A stretch of 64,000 nt of DNA from the NCBI GenBank assembly GCA_963995505.1, contig OZ023185.1, forward strand, positions 19,045,691 to 19,109,690. The letters are read 5' to 3'. Each line of letters starts with the position of its first letter. Position 1 is the stretch's first letter. This document shows positions 22,251 to 33,339 of this stretch, piece by piece. Made by a program: the position numbers and the translations under genes. The notes below the pieces were generated by a model, which saw only the letters and a program-made list of their open reading frames with translations, was not told the DNA's origin and ran no database searches. This DNA comes from Hypericum androsaemum. Taxonomy: Eukaryota; Streptophyta; Magnoliopsida; Malpighiales; Hypericaceae.

Positions 22251-23608
22251 GGAAAAAGTATATTTTAGTACCCTGTAATATACCCGATTCTTAATTGGGT
22301 ACCCTGTGATTTAAAAATGATAGAACCGATCCAACTTATATCAAATTTTCTCACATAAGTCCACCCAGGTTCGATCCGGGAATTTTTGTTAAAACGACGT
22401 CGTTTTGAGTCTTACGTGGAGTGCCAAGTGGTAGTGACATGGCGAGGAGTATTACCAAGTTAGCACCAAATTTGTTTTTTTTTAAAGGTAAATTTTTTAC
22501 ACCTAACTAGAGTTTGAACCATGAACCTTATAGAAATAGTACACTCCTTGTACCGCTAGGCTAAATTCGCTTTGTTAAAAAATTTGTTTATTATCTTTCA
22601 ATAAAAACCCTAATAAACTAAAAATTAAATGGCTACATCTTCCTCCTCCTGGCTTCGTTCAACTCACTCCGATTCAACTCAAAACAATATGTTTCCAAGC
22701 TTCGTTCAACTCAAAAAACTGTTAAATATGGAAAAGCAAGAATCTAAAATTTCGAAGCTCAAAACTATTCTTCCTCCGACTATCGCCGAGGAAGAATTGG
22801 GGGAATTCTCGAACCATCCTTCTCCCACGTGTCCCCACCACAAACAACCATGAAGACAATTGGAAAAGCAACCAACCTAATTAACCCACCACAATTACCC
22901 CTCTCCCCTAACCCCCAACTCTAGTTATTTCTTTGTTTTACCACCGCCGGCATCGATCCCTCCGGCCGTCGCCTGGGCCACCTTCCTCGCGGCTTCGCAA
23001 CTCTTTCGCGGCGTTGCTCGGGGGTTAAGCCGTCGTCCTTGGGGTTTCTGGTCTTGTGATCGGCCCTCGCTTGGGCCCGTTCTCGATCTCGTTCTCTCTG
23101 GCTCTCGCGACTTATAGCAGGATCAAATCAATTTCGAAGCCGGATAAGGAGTTTCTTGGCGCCGGTGGATCGTCGGAATCGGGGTATCGCAGAGGAGGAG
23201 GAGGAGAGAGGTGGAATATTTGGGTTTCTTTGGTGTTGGATGTGGAGGCCAGGAATTAGGGTTTACAATTTTTGGTTTTTGTTTGAGCGATTTGGTTGTT
23301 TGTAATTGAAGCGAGAGGGAGGGAGTAGGCGATGATGGTGGTGGTAGTAGGGGTTCATCGTTTGAAAAAAATGAGAGGATGAGGATGAGGATGAGGATGA
23401 GCAAGGGAGAGGGACGAAGGAAGAAGAAGAATTTTTTTTTAAAATAGGTATTGCTTTGTAATTTACCCATTGCAATGTTAGCATCGAGCAATTCCAGTCA
23501 CTACCACATGGCATGCCACGTAAGTTGGACCAGTTCTAACGTTTTTAAAACACAAGATAACCAAGTAAAAATCGAGAATATCATTGGATATTAAAATAAA
23601 CTTTTTCT
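22251..23608. mobile_element. Mutator-like element with gene-like cargo (Pack-MULE candidate)
   Basis: Long inverted termini: 22,251-22,445 against about 23,490-23,608, with the left arm interrupted by about 70 extra bases (gttaaaacgacgtcgtttt region). Ends read ggaaaaagtatattttagta and, inverted, agaaaaagtttattttaata. A perfect 9 bp target duplication taatttata occupies 22,242-22,250 and 23,609-23,617. Inside are a short frame from 22,629 (74 codons, Ser-rich start) and a GC-rich island, 22,930-23,260, that looks like host exon DNA with a hydrophobic frame. No transposase. Cargo identity unknown. Confidence 0.75.
22478..22579 (-). mobile_element. Short tRNA-derived SINE (family 2), nested in the Mutator-like element
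   Basis: Minus-strand B box gttcaaactc, tail as tttaaa at the left, 10 bp target duplication aaatttgttt at 22,468-22,477 and 22,580-22,589. Confidence 0.65.
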
Positions 23609-23787
23609 TAATTTATATTTAGTAAATGCATGCGAGCTGCATTAATTAAATAAAAAGTCTACTAGCCAAGTTGGTATCAAATATAATTTTGAAAAAAATT
23701 TCACTTTTATACATTGTGATTTGCAACTTTTATCCCGAAAAATTTTGTCCCCTCTCCCCCTCATTTCTTCTTGTTCCTCCTCCTTCG

Positions 23788-24344
23788 TGTTGGGAAATTA
23801 CCCACTTCTCGTGGATCCACACAACGCAATGGATAACACAAACACAAAAGAAAGTACAAAAGGAGGGACACAAAATTTGTTCACCCGGTTCGATCATCAA
23901 CGATCTATGTCCGGGGGCGTCCAAGCCAGGAGAAATTCCACTATATCACGCACAGACATGTGGAGTTTCACTCGCTCACTACAATGGATGCCACACTTGG
24001 CTCACTTTTTCTCTCCTCTTCTCTCTTTTCTCTCTTTTTCTCTTTGGAGAGCTTTGGCAATGGCAACCACATATTCAATGAGGCAAAGACGTATTTATAG
24101 AGGCACCCTCTATTCTAGGTCATTTGGGGCGAGCAGGGGCAAATTTGTCCAACTTCAGCAACTTTTTTCGGCTGAACTGGCGATCGCCAATCAACTGGTA
24201 GAATCCATTACGAGTGCACTGGTGAATTCATTACGTCTTCACTGGACTCCGTCTCTCAAATCCGATCGCCACCTCGATCATCTTCAAGGCTCTTCACTCG
24301 AGCCAACTGAATACTTCACTCGTACTCAGGCTCCATATCCAACA
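23788..24344 (-). repeat. 3' LTR of the minus-strand copia derivative
   Basis: 557 bp, minus-strand start tgttggatatgg and end tttcccaaca (TG...CA). A TATA box CTATAAATAC lies at 24,100-24,091 on the minus strand. Directly before its start is the purine tract ggtgggagat. Plus-strand frames across it are shadows. Confidence 0.75.
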
Positions 24345-24660
24345 ATCTCCCACCTGGAGACTGACCTCCACGCGAACCACCCGTCACTAGGCGATTCTCA
24401 TTCTCACTTGGCAATCTCCCACCCGGAGACTCACCACATCACCAATCACCCATCACTAGACAATCTTCAACACTTGTCAATGTCCCACCCAGAGACTAAC
24501 CACATGACCCGTCACTAGGCGATCTTCATTTGTCAATCTCCCACCCGGAGACTAACCTTAACACGAACCACCTCTCACTAGGCGATCATCATCACTTGGC
24601 AATCTCCCACACGGAGATTGACCTCAAAGTGACCCGTCACTAGGTGATCTTCTTCACCAA
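24342..24660 (-). repeat. Tandem array of polypurine-tract-like units
   Basis: The plus strand shows caatctcccac-c-ggag at 24,342, 24,412, 24,478 (caatgtccc variant), 24,534 and 24,600; spacing 70, 66, 56 and 66 bp. On the minus strand each is a copy of the polypurine tract that abuts the LTR. Between them ccgtcactaggcgat-type segments repeat as well. Confidence 0.8.
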
Positions 24661-25677
24661 TTGGTACTTGTCACCCATCACTATATGACCTTCTCCCAAT
24701 CGGTGCTTTGACCTCTTCTCATCTCTTCGCAAGGCTAGTTGAAGCCAAGCTGTGATATCTTGAAAATGATCTGTTAGAATAAATGGTATTTTATTGTGCA
24801 AGCTACATATGAGATGAGTTTGGAAGTGTTCCTAGATATGCTATAGTCTCATTAGGATTCTAGTTCAACCACGACAAAGCCTAGTTAAGTTATTTCCAAG
24901 TTTTATGAATTTAGTTGGACAATTTTGGACAGCATGATATTTGTTCAGTTAATTGAGCACATCTTCCTCAATTTTGATTCAAATACTACAAATGAATATA
25001 ATCCAAAAATTAGACACACTGGGCTACAATTTATCTGTTGACAAATTTTGATAAAAAGCAACGAAAGTTGGTGAAAAATGGGATCCAAGTTGCTAAATTC
25101 TGATTGGGCCATATGGGAGGTGGAACCAATCACAAACTAACATTTGCCTTCCTTGTAGATTGACACAAGGACCTTGTTAGAGGGGATACTTATCCATTTA
25201 GGGACATTATAGGATAAGAAAATATCTAGAAAAAGGAGGAAACAAAAAGGGAAAGAAGTCACAAAACCAAAATAGAAGAGAAAGAGGGGAGAGAGAGCAA
25301 GAAGAAGAGAAAGAAGTAGGAAAAGAAAGAACAACTTGGTAAGTTATCTTCTGCTCAGATTTGGACTTTAATGTCTTCATGGAAGTTGTAGAGGACGCAA
25401 ATATTTTTTTAACGGTATATCATATATTCTATTTAAATCAAGGAATCAATAAAAAATCAGTTTTGAACTACATACTGATTACTGCAGTATTCAATTGAGT
25501 GGGTGTCAGAAGAAGTGCTTGGTAAGTCTACTTAGACTCCGAATTGGACTTTAGTTTCTTCTTACAGATTGTAGAAAACTCAATTAGCTGAGACTAGATT
25601 TGATCCTGGAACAAAGAATCCAGGATCAATCTGAATAGGGGTATAATTGGAAAAAACAAAATAAAGACACGTTTGTT

Positions 25678-25679
<2 letters not shown>

Positions 25680-25738
<59 letters not shown>
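25680..25738. repeat. (AT)n microsatellite
   Basis: About 29 uninterrupted AT dinucleotides; probably length-variable. Confidence 0.95.
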
Positions 25739-25741
<3 letters not shown>

Positions 25742-25829
25742 TAGAAGGACACGTTATTTTTCTGGGATTGGTTTCTCTCTTCAAAAAAAATCTTAATTTT
25801 AGTGTATTAAATTATTGTGGCTCATTATT

Positions 25830-26340
25830 TGGCATACCATTAGATATAATTGGAAATACCATTTGATTTAATCGGATATACTATTCGATATATAATTTAA
25901 TTAATTATTTAACTTTATTATTATAAGTATTTAAAATAATCGGACATATCATTCGATATAATTGGGCATACTATTCGATATAAACGGATATATCATTCGA
26001 TATAACTGGACATACCATTCGATATATAAGTGGACAAATCATTTTATCATAACTGTACAACCATTCGATCATGCAAACCATTGTAAACCCATTGGATCGT
26101 AACTGTGCAAACCATTGTATCATAACATGATAGACCATTGTATCATAACTGTGCAAACTAATGTATAGTAACTGTGCAAACTAATGTATCATAACATGAT
26201 AAATCATTGTATCGTAACTATTCAAACTATTGTATCATTAACATGATAACCCACTATATCGTATGTGTGCAAACCATTGTATCGTAACTGTGAAACCATT
26301 TCGACATAACAGTGCCTACCATTTCGACATAATTTTGACA
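25830..26340. repeat. Diverged 25 bp minisatellite
   Basis: Roughly 18 imperfect units built on accattcgatataac-gga or accattgtatcgtaactgtgca; the unit type drifts from left to right. Short frames here are artefacts. Confidence 0.75.
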
Positions 26341-26699
26341 TGTGTAATCGATAAAAAAATTCACAATTTAGAATTTAAAATTAGGTTCCCTCTTCAATTC
26401 ATATCTCTTTCCACGATACCTTTTTGCTCTGACCGTCATTACACTTGTCTTCCACCACTACCATGCTTCTTCCTTATAACAGATCTCAGTTTTTTTCATT
26501 AACTTATTTTCTCTTCCACAACACAAACTCTTTGGGAAGTGCTCATGTTGATTCTTTAGCAATTGTAAATATATAGTAAAAGAAATAGATTTTCTTTCAA
26601 GTGAGAGACGATTTACCTCTCCTTCATCTTTTTTCTTCTTCCTTTTCTTTTTCCCTAAAACCTTCGATTTTAGAATTTATCAATCTTCTGCTCCACCAC

Positions 26700-27000
26700 G
26701 AGTCCAGCGCCACCGTAAGCCAGTGTCGGAGCAGCAGCGACGTCACTACCGACTTCATCTAGAGGTACGCGAGGTCCTTCTCGAGGCAGATCCTCGACCC
26801 GGTGTTGAATGCCACGAACCGGTACGAGTCGTGCGGGATGAACTTCTTCCCGTTCGGTGACAGCCACCGCTCTGGGCAGAACTCGAGGAGTCGTCCCCCC
26901 ATGAGGACCTCATCCGGCCGGTGGCATAGATTGAGGATCCCACGGGAACGAAGGTCCCATCGGGGAGGGTGTCATCGGTGACATGCTTGGAGTCCACTCC
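26700..27000 (-). pseudogene. Cytochrome P450 C-terminal fragment (CYP86-clan-like)
   Basis: On the minus strand from 27,000 the frame reads [20 protein letters not shown], then after a frameshift near 26,885 [23 protein letters not shown] and LEKDLAYL, followed by an in-frame TAG. PERW and the heme-binding F-x-x-G-x-R-x-C Cys ligand are P450 hallmarks; the DGTFVP region is typical of fatty-acid omega-hydroxylases (CYP86/CYP704-like). Only about 100 residues of some 500 remain. It is GC-rich in AT-rich DNA, has no promoter and sits inside a solo LTR, so it is most likely a captured or transposed gene piece. The final residues after the stop are also shifted or lost. Confidence 0.85.
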
Positions 27001-28714
27001 TGATTCCTACCACAACTTCTTTTTCTCTCCACGATGGAATGGTCGTAATATTTTGAATAAAATGCCTAAAATGTCCCTCTGTTAATATGCGATATATGCA
27101 CACCGTTAGATCTATAGGAGCATGTTTTCAGAGTGATCTAACAACATAGATTAAGTTCAGACTCGTCCTGGACAACTTACAATGTCCATGACTGAATCCT
27201 ATCCCCAGTTAACTTTCTAACTCCATATTATACGCCCTATTTAGATGAAGGGTTCATCTTAAAAGCTCTGCTAAAAGTCGGACTGACAGTTTGGGTTCAA
27301 AATTGAAGGGGGCCAAGAGTTAAGACTGGGTAAGTTGATTCTTTAGAATTCTAAGTTAATTTTTGGACTCTGAGTTATCAAGAACATACAGGAGAGTTTG
27401 AGTACATAGAATAAATAGATCAGATTTTATGTGATATCTATCGAAGTTAGAAGCAATTGAGCTTATTGTGTGTCCATTGTGTAACTTTGTTGGGGAAGTG
27501 AGGAACTGACCTCATTTTGTGATTGGAAATTGTCGTACAGAGCATCTAAGGCTTCCTCAAGGTACTTTCGGTAAAGGAAACCAACTTGGAAGAACGGTTG
27601 AAGGTTAAAGTGAAGGGAAGGATATGACTCAGAAAATCAACACTATTGAGGGATACTCGTTTGTGTAAGCAGACAGAACATGATAAATTAGTTTTGTTTG
27701 GTGCATGTGCATGTTTCAGACCTTGATTATGTGCGTCTCATGCATATGGAGTTTGTTCATAAAGTGGTCATATGCATTTGCGATAAGTTCGGTCATGATT
27801 TGATTGGTTAGTGATATATGTGGTATTTGTGTGTGGCCAGCTAGAGAATATATGTTTCCTAGCTTGAGGCTTATTTGTGAGGATGTGATATGTCTATTTC
27901 TGTTGGATAAAGTTTTGGACCTTTGATTTTGTGATGAGTATGTTATGTTTTTTTCTGGTGAGAAATGGACAGATTTTTCCGTGCTAACCGAAGATGTTAG
28001 CCTATGTGCACATAGATTGAGGATATCCTAGTTACTACTATAAACTTAGTATGTGATTATGATATGAAGATTTGATGGCCATGTTGATATCCCTGCGCTA
28101 GAGAGGAAGTGGCCCGACTAAATCTGTCTATAGCTCGTCGTTTGTTGACTGTTTGTGTGCATGTGTGATCATATGGTTAGCATACATTTTATGGTCTTAT
28201 CTGATGTTGAACATAGTTAAGTTCTGTTTCACCCACTTATATCTGACATAACCAATATGTTATGTTCTATCTTCTTACTAAGTATTTCAAAATACTCATC
28301 CCTTACTAATCCATCTCAGGTTCTGAGCTATCCTAGTTGTCTTGGGTTCCAGAGTCCGTGGTGCATGCCCATCTCTTTCTTTCCAGGGCTACTCTTTGAG
28401 GTTTTCAGATCATGCTGTCTTTTTGTACACCTGTGTAGATGCTCCGTAGTAGTTTTCAGGGGTAGATCTTGGATTACATTTTAGGTTTGAACACGTAACA
28501 CAAGGAACTTGTCCAAACTTTTGGTGATGAAATTCTTATACCGTCTCTGTATATCTTATTTTTTGAGAGGCATATTTTTATGGCTTAACTTTATGTTGGT
28601 TTTAATAGGATGATGAACTTTATGTTATGTTTTGAGGGTGTCTAGACCTATATTTTATTGTTTGTATATCGTGGGTTTTAACGTCGGTCACCGATCATAG
28701 GTAGAGTCGTGACA

Positions 28715-30627
28715 CAAGCATAGCTCCAATTTCTCCAAGGCATCCCCTCTGGGTTTCACACTCGCAAGACCACCTTTTCTCTCGAGGTGACTTGATGCCA
28801 CATCTGCATCAACACATCTTGCTACTTTAGCCTTTTTGCCATCATCAATTTGGCCTTTCTCTACAAAGTTTGTCAAGTGGACGGGCACCCACTTCTTTGT
28901 CTTCACTTGTTGCTTTCCATGATTTTTCTTGAGCCTTCTCATTTCTCCCACCTTATCCGCACTGACCGGCCTTGTACACCTCTTGGCATACCTCAGACGA
29001 CCACATACGGAACCACTTGGAGTCTTCTTCTTTTTGGCTCTTTCCTTGTAACTTAGTACCTTCTTGCTCCCACCCGAGTTTGAGATGTCTAGCTTGGCCA
29101 TCTCAAAGCTAGAACTCTCATCACCGGACACACTTCCCTTGTCCTCGAACTCTTGGAGCTTGTACTCTTTGTCATTTCTCGATCTCAAGCACCCCTTAAG
29201 ACCCTTCTCATGAATGGAGGTCTTGTAGCACAACGAACTACCCAAAGATGTCACCGGTGTAGGTCCCTTCACTTGGACCAATTCAAGCTTCTCATCTTTT
29301 TGGGAAATGCCACCTCTTGAAAAGCTCACTCTTTTTCGCTCTTCAAGGCCACAATGCTCATGAAGACCCACCTCTTTGGTCTTCAAGCTTGGTAGCTTCC
29401 CTCTTGAACAAAGAACCTTAATCCCCTTCTCACTCACGTGACCACTTTGCCACTCGCAGGTGTCCTTTATTGCATACAACGTTCTCTCTTTCACTCCTCA
29501 AGCCACCACCATGGCTCCTTTGGTGATCTTCCATGACCTGCTGTCAAAGGCCACACCATAGCCTTCCTCATCCAATTTTTCCACGGATAGCAAGTTCCTC
29601 TTCAACCCAAGAACATGCCTCACACCCTTCATTTGCAACAACGATCCATTCAGAATTTTGTTTCGCACATCTCCCATGCCCATAATTTGCAATGGCTCAT
29701 CATTCGCTTGACAAACCTTGCCAAAGTCACCTAGGACATACCGCTCCATCATCCCTGTATCACTACAAGAATGAAACGATGCTCCCAAATCCACAACCCA
29801 CCCTTTCAATGGACTACACTCACTCAAGACCAACACATCTCCATGGTCTTCCATCGTTGTATTGGCCGACACGTCCTCCCTCCTTGGTGCCATACACCGA
29901 TCTTGGAAATGCCCATACTCTTTGCACTTCCAACACTGCACCAAGCTCAAATCCCTCTTCGATCCATCCCTCGATTTAGATCTTGACATACCCCAATCCT
30001 TCTCACTCTTCGACTCGTACCTCCCCCTAATGCCCACACTCAAAGCCGATGTCGAGGCTACTCTGGATTCTCTCCTTCTAATCTCCTCACTCATGATCAA
30101 ATCCTTCACCTCTTCTAGTTTCAACTTCACCTTTCCCGCCGAGGCACTCACCACCGTGACCTGCCATTCCAACAATCGGGTTAGGAACTTAGCAAAATTA
30201 GGGCTTGTACCTCATCGTCGAAGTCAATCTTCACCGAGCTCAATTGGGCAATCATCGCATTGAACTCATGTAGGTGCTTGGCCACCATATCACTCTCTGC
30301 AATCTTGAGGTTAAACAACCTCCTCATCAAATGTACTTTGTTGGCGGCCAAGGGCTTCTCATACATCTCGGACAAAGTCATCAACATCTCCTTGATAGAC
30401 TTCGACTTCACCGTGTACAACGCCACATTTCTAGACAACGACAAGCGCACCATACTCATCATGTTTTGGTCTAGCAACTTTCACTCCTCCTCCTTCATGT
30501 CAGCCAGCTTCTTCTCATTGAGAGGTAGGTGCAAATCCTTGCCATATAAATAGTTCTCTATTTGCATCTTCCAAAAGCCATAATTTACACCATCGAACCT
30601 CTCCACGGGCGACTTCCCATCACCCAT
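28715..30627 (-). pseudogene. Copia gag-protease-integrase remnant with an unusual basic C-terminus
   Basis: ATG at 30,627 (MGDGKSPVERFDG, then the copia gag YLYGKDLHLP region). Breaks: TGA at 30,481-30,483, a frameshift near 30,180 and TGA at 29,495-29,497. Recognisable parts in order: gag helices; zinc knuckle CWKCKEYGHFQDRC; protease with WVVDLGASFH, where the catalytic D-S/T-G reads DLG; a GAG-pre-integrase block (SEKGIKVLCSRGKLPSLK, HEHC); the start of the integrase core (KLELVQ, GPTPVTSLGSS). After that about 170 Lys/Ser-rich codons match no copia domain I know and stay open to the gypsy insertion. Reverse transcriptase and RNase H are missing, so the element could move only with help. 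Confidence 0.75.
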
Positions 30628-30658
30628 TGTGCTTGCTCTCACCACGCCCTAACCCGGA

Positions 30659-30670
30659 CTCTGATACCAG
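30659..30670 (-). other. Primer binding site of the minus-strand copia derivative
   Basis: TGGTATCAGAG on the minus strand, complementary to the 3' end of initiator tRNA-Met, one base from the LTR end at 30,672. Confidence 0.75.
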
Positions 30671-30710
30671 TTGTTGGGAAAATTATCCGCAAACGAACAA
30701 GAAACAACAT

Positions 30711-31370
30711 TTTAGTCCCCCAAACTTCACTCCGGCGCCCTATCAACAATACCTAATGACAGATGTGAAGGGTAGAAAACCCAGCAAGGTAAATGACTTC
30801 GTTAATTAGGAATATCATGACTCGCCGGAACCAGGCATACCCAACGATGAGGTGATGGTGATGGTTTACTCGCCCTCCATAAACGAAGGCTTCCTCCTCG
30901 ATTAGGGTTTTTTTTAGGACCAGGCCTTGAGAGGACGATGGGTTTCTTTGATTTGGGTTCTTGAGATTTTTGTGTTGCTTTTGAGAAATAGGGAGAAATC
31001 ACGGTTAGCAAGTCCTCCATAGAGAAAGGAGAGAGGTGAGAGAGGGGAGGAGGAAGGAGAGAAAGTGAAGGGGGAAGAAGAAGAGAGGAGAGAGTGAGAG
31101 GGGGGAGGCCAAGAGAAGGCAGAAAAATATTTAGGGATTGTTTTTAAAATTTATCCTGAGACAACTCACGTTGCCAACAGGATTAAAAAAATCTGGCGCG
31201 TCATGTGAGCCTCAAAACGATCCCGTTTTGAGGCTCGGAGTCGAAATAAGTTCGAGGAGCTTCCCGAATACGTGTCAAAATGTTGCAAACCACATGATTC
31301 AAAAGATTATAAAAAATCGTAAACCATATATTATAAAAATGAACTTATCCCTATAGTTTTTGGGTTCAGT
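30711..31370. other. GC-rich gene-fragment-like island with a perfect hairpin
   Basis: Looks like 5' leader and start of a plant gene on the minus strand (CT-rich leader at 31,020-31,100, frame from 31,020 with 72 codons), truncated and not recognised. At 31,207-31,236 gagcctcaaaacg and its inverse flank a 4-base loop. A Mutator-like carrier is possible, but its ends were not found. Confidence 0.35.
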
Positions 31371-32589
31371 ATTTGAGAAAGAGGGGACGCCATGGAACGA
31401 CGGAGGGAAGGTTCCTAGTTTGCCAAAAGAAAACGACAGTTAATAATAAAATTAGAAATGAATCTTCAAAAAATTAATTTAGATTTTTTGAGCAGAGTTA
31501 TATGAGACAAAATATTAATATTCATACCTGTGTGTGATGTCAAATCTCTACATTTCTTCCAATAATTAATTTTTTAAAATTTGAATATGAATATTATACT
31601 CATGAAGGATAGACCAGTAAAGAAAAACCGTGAATGTAAAATTAAAGAAAAACCTTGTCCAACGCGGAAAATTTTTAGTAACTAGTAAGACAAATATTGA
31701 AGGATAGGATCAGTATTCAGTATATTATTTCCACATAGATAGAGGGTTCTTTTAGAATGAGATTTGGACAACGAGAGGCAGAATTAGACAAAAGAGACTT
31801 TCAGCTTTCACAGAGATAACTAAATTGGACTTTTCATAAATGCCTTTTATATTCCATAGTTGTGAGTAAACATGTGAATATTGAATATTCTAGTTGAAGA
31901 TAATGTGTACGAGCTTCCAATTAAACATGTGAATATTGAATTTTCGTTGCTCCTTAAAATTTTTTTTGAAGGATTTGCTCCTTTAAATTTGAGACGCCGT
32001 CATTAGACTTGATAGAATGATATCAATATAGACTTAGACACACCATTAAAAGTTGGTTTAAGTTGCTGATTTACTTAGAGAAGATTTTGATTTTAAACTT
32101 TAAAAGACAATATTCTAATAATTATTTTCAATGTTAAACTCAAAATATTAGAGATTAGAAAAATATTGTAAACTTTTCAAGTACTAAGGTATCTTATGAA
32201 TAAGTACACAATAAGATAATATTTGACTCTAAATATATTATATTGTTATTTCATCACGATTGCAGAGTGTCGTGAAAAATGTTCAAGTGGCCGTGTCCAA
32301 CCGCGACAAATCGACACGGAAGAAAAATAACGTCTAAAAAAAGATATAAAACAATTAATTTCAACAATAAAAAAATTAACGACTGCTTAATCTATAGCCA
32401 CCATGACGTGACATAAGTATAATAAGCTGACAAGAACTGTAGCGATTAAAATTCCAGTTTCCGGAATTCAACCAATGCCTCATCTCCAACTGACCACCAA
32501 TTAACATAAACTCGAAAGTCGAACGACACTTGGCCAAATAGCAGAATACGTAGTAGAAATTGATGGAATTCGAGCTTTCGAATAAAGTA
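31371..32589. other. Intergenic, 3' side of the ERF1-type gene
   Basis: AT-rich, no repeat pair or frame of interest. The last 100-200 bp probably include the 3' untranslated region of the ERF gene. Confidence 0.5.
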
Positions 32590-33222
32590 CTATTCAGGAG
32601 AGGAACAAGAAGTCAAGAGCTGCTCCAAGTAATCGGCACCCAAATCCTGGAACACCACCACATTACCATCCTCCTCCATCATCTCCTTCTTCTCGTGATC
32701 CCTTATTCCACCCACTTTCTTCTTCTTCATGGAATGCTTCCTCTTCAGGGCAACAACAGGGGAGCACCCGCTGTCCTGCCCGAGACAGCAGTTCATGTCC
32801 TTAAGTGAATCCACGACTCTCTCGACCGGGAAGTTAAGCACAGCCCCGTGCCCTCTCATTGCAAAGGCGGCCTGGTCGTAGGCCAGAGCCGCTGCCTCCG
32901 CGGTATCGAACGTCCCGAGCCACACCCTTTTCCCGTGCCTCGTGGAGTCCCTTATCTCAGCCGCGAACTTCCCCCACGGCCGCCTCCTTACTCCCCTATA
33001 GGACTTCATAGTACTACTACCACTGATCCCTTTCTCCACTACAGAAGTGTTTGTGGTGTTTGGAAGATTTGAAGTAATTTCAGGATGGGTGCTGGCTTCG
33101 GCGATCAGTCCGAAGAGGAGCATTTCCTCGGGGTCGTTCTCGTCGAAAGGGACGAATGAGTACTCCGGGGACCCGAAGGAGGACTCCGGCGAGGAGGATA
33201 CCGGCGAGTGAAATGTGTCCAT
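32590..33222 (-). CDS. AP2/ERF transcription factor, group IX (ERF1/ORA59/ERF15-like), 210 aa
   Basis: One AP2/ERF domain (residues 74-134) with [18 protein letters not shown] and [16 protein letters not shown]. The Ala and Asp of AAEIRD are the ERF-type DNA-contact signature that favours the GCC box. The N-terminus ([23 protein letters not shown], 18-40) is the acidic motif of ERF1/ORA59 proteins. A basic stretch, [11 protein letters not shown] (159-169), is a likely nuclear signal. The C-terminal [16 protein letters not shown] is the acidic group IXc activation motif. Length is normal for the family. In known relatives these factors integrate ethylene and jasmonate signals and activate defence genes. 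The start at 33,222 is preferred: a frame opens at 33,303, but that codon falls about 20 bp downstream of the TATA box, near the transcription start, and its extra 27 residues match no family member. No intron, as usual for the group. Confidence 0.95.
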   Translation of the reverse strand: MDTFHSPVSSSPESSFGSPEYSFVPFDENDPEEMLLFGLIAEASTHPEITSNLPNTTNTSVVEKGISGSSTMKSYRGVRRRPWGKFAAEIRDSTRHGKRVWLGTFDTAEAAALAYDQAAFAMRGHGAVLNFPVERVVDSLKDMNCCLGQDSGCSPVVALKRKHSMKKKKVGGIRDHEKKEMMEEDGNVVVFQDLGADYLEQLLTSCSSPE

Positions 33223-33323
33223 TTGGGGTTTGAGATATATAGTTTCCCCCTTTTTCCAGCAGCTTGATTGGGATCGAGAGGGAAATAATGTTATGAGCCA
33301 CAATTTTTGAAGGCGTGGTGTGC

Positions 33324-33332
33324 CCTTTTATA
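33324..33332 (-). promoter_or_regulatory. TATA box of the ERF1-type gene
   Basis: TATAAAAGG on the minus strand, about 100 bp before the ATG at 33,222. Confidence 0.75.
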
Positions 33333-33339
33333 CCCGCTA

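Larger units (their letters stand above)
24751..28714 (+). mobile_element. Gypsy-type solo LTR (Tekay/Del-like ends)
   Basis: It starts tgtgatatct and ends gagtcgtgaca, and is flanked by a perfect 5 bp duplication caagc at 24,746-24,750 and 28,715-28,719. Those termini fit Tekay/Del chromovirus LTRs as I know them. Length is 3,964 bp, inflated by foreign DNA at roughly 25,680-27,110 (microsatellite, minisatellite, P450 fragment). No internal gypsy genes, so it is a solo LTR formed by LTR-LTR recombination. Orientation is taken from the termini. Confidence 0.65.
23788..30710 (-). mobile_element. Non-autonomous copia derivative, split by a gypsy solo LTR
   Basis: Minus-strand layout: 5' LTR end at 30,672 and above, primer site 30,659-30,670, broken gag-protease-integrase remnant 30,627-28,715, 3' untranslated region 24,750-24,345 and 3' LTR 24,344-23,788. 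The gypsy LTR at 24,751-28,714 is inserted near the end of the frame, and its target duplication shows that both halves were once joined. No reverse transcriptase or RNase H is present. The 5' LTR matches the 3' LTR only over the terminal tgttgggaaa-tta block and appears replaced or truncated beyond about 30,710. Confidence 0.7.

Noticed and set aside
23721..24518. 265-codon plus frame
   Set aside because: It crosses an LTR border and the polypurine-tract array on the strand opposite to the element; composition follows the repeats.
24342..24660. CRISPR-like regular repeats
   Set aside because: The spacers are themselves repeats, the genome is plant nuclear, and the units are polypurine-tract copies of a copia element.
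33223..33303. 27-residue N-terminal extension of the ERF1-type protein
   Set aside because: It starts near the predicted transcription start and does not match the known MD-start of this subgroup.
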